Assembly (NCBI GenBank): GCA_020249415.1
Contig: JADCFR010000115.1
Location: 1-6,287, forward strand
Direction of reading: 5' to 3'
Length of the DNA: 6,287 bases
From: Roseomonas sp.
GTDB lineage: Bacteria > Pseudomonadota > Alphaproteobacteria > Acetobacterales > Acetobacteraceae
Shown: positions 5,730 to 6,287 of the stretch, piece by piece
Layout of the letters: every line of letters begins with the position of its first letter
Position numbering within the stretch: the first letter of the stretch is position 1
Notes under the pieces: generated by a model
Databases searched by the model: none
The model's input: the letters and a program-made list of their open reading frames with translations, nothing else
What the model was told of the DNA's origin: nothing
Program-made: the position numbers and the translations under genes

Positions 5730-6287
5730 TTCTGGCGCCTTGCTTCAACATCGCAGCGCTTAGCAAGGCCGTGAACATCCGTGGGGAAAGCCGGATCATC
5801 TGCGCCGAAAACCAATTCATGGTTCCCACAATGCTGGACGGGCCGGAAGCATCGAGCGCCTTCAGGCAGGCCCCGACCGCTGCTTCAATCGTCATCGGGT
5901 TTCGGAAAATTGATGTCCGGCGTACATCAGCGCCCATGGCATTGATGAAGGGTGTCTCGACCGGGCCTGGGCAAACCGCCGCAACACGCAAGCCACGATG
6001 GCGATATTCGGCCCATAAGGCTTCCGAGAAGGACAGGACAAATGCCTTGGTCGCGCCATAGCTGCTCATGAAGGGGGTGGGCTGGAAGGCCGCCGTTGAA
6101 GCGATATTGAGAATCGTACCTTTCCGCAACAATAATTCAGGCACGAATAGCCGCGTCACCTCCGCCAGCGCGACGATATTCAGTTGCAAGGTTTGGGTCA
6201 GACGTTCGATGGGCTCGGCTTCGAAGGGGCCATAATAGCCGGTGCCGGCATTATTGATCAGCGTATCAACCGGCAGGTCCAAGGTGC
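5722..6287 (-). CDS. SDR-family oxidoreductase, N-terminus beyond right edge
   Basis: The frame runs in from the right edge and ends at TGA 5722-5724. The missing start would hold the glycine-rich cofactor loop and roughly the first 80 residues. What remains is a canonical SDR: NNAG right after the fourth strand, the active-site Asn in LQLNIVAL, Ser in NIASTAA, and Tyr and Lys in SSYGATKA, with Ser and Tyr 13 residues apart, then CPGPVETPF after the sixth strand. It should be a working NAD(P)-dependent oxidoreductase, resembling the broad DltE/COG0300-type SDRs; the substrate is unknown. The C-terminus (FSAQMIRLSPRMF and onward) is a hydrophobic/basic tail common in that group. DUF2141 lies downstream on the same strand with a gap of 38 bases (or an ATGA overlap if the longer start is used), suggesting one transcript. 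Confidence 0.9.
   Translation of the reverse strand, partial: TLDLPVDTLINNAGTGYYGPFEAEPIERLTQTLQLNIVALAEVTRLFVPELLLRKGTILNIASTAAFQPTPFMSSYGATKAFVLSFSEALWAEYRHRGLRVAAVCPGPVETPFINAMGADVRRTSIFRNPMTIEAAVGACLKALDASGPSSIVGTMNWFSAQMIRLSPRMFTALLSAAMLKQGARNQ

Noticed and set aside
5231..5815. 194-residue version of the DUF2141 protein starting at 5815
   Set aside because: It would overlap the SDR coding region by about 94 bases and bury the signal peptide more than 45 residues inside; starts at 5683 or 5725 are more sensible.
6280..6282. TTG as start of the right-hand SDR
   Set aside because: The frame continues to the window edge and a start here would remove the cofactor-binding half of the protein, so the gene is cut by the edge.

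Overview
The window reads as a piece of a GC-rich proteobacterial chromosome, most likely an alphaproteobacterium. The clues are heavy GCG/GCC/CGC codon use, many Ala/Arg-rich proteins, an OmpR/EnvZ-type pair with overlapping genes, and a DUF2141 secreted protein. A Rhodospirillales/Acetobacteraceae-like host is a guess from style only; there is no rRNA or marker gene to fix it. No tRNA, CRISPR array, transposase, integrase or phage gene is visible.

Layout. 1-114 (+) is the C-terminal tail of an unidentified protein. It is followed 27 bases after its stop by a short-chain dehydrogenase/reductase (SDR) gene, 142-912 (+). This left block is less GC-rich than the centre. Its SDR keeps the Rossmann-type layout but has lost most of the usual catalytic residues. 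A hairpin at 943-968 separates it from a convergent minus-strand pair: an HhH-GPD DNA glycosylase of the 3-methyladenine type (2847-2185), then a fold-type I PLP aminotransferase (2123-966). A 264-base divergent intergenic region (2848-3111) carries three copies of a heptamer that can form alternative hairpins. It also holds a 10-bp-phased direct repeat in front of a two-component operon. That operon is an OmpR-class response regulator (3112-3831) and its EnvZ-like membrane histidine kinase (3824-5188), overlapping by 8 bases. A hairpin at 5199-5218 lies between the kinase and a convergent minus-strand pair: an SDR cut by the right edge (6287-5722), then a DUF2141 exported protein (5683-5231).

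How the genes work together. The two-component genes form a clear functional unit, with a membrane sensor phosphorylating a DNA-binding regulator; the signal and targets cannot be read from sequence. The glycosylase and aminotransferase are probably co-transcribed, but no shared pathway is evident. The right-hand SDR and DUF2141 gene are closely spaced and may be co-translated.

Most of the window is ordinary chromosomal content, and I do not see a convincing new multi-gene system. The best leads are the SDR with a nearly erased active site (142-912) and the repeat-rich divergent region (2884-2918, 3025-3039).
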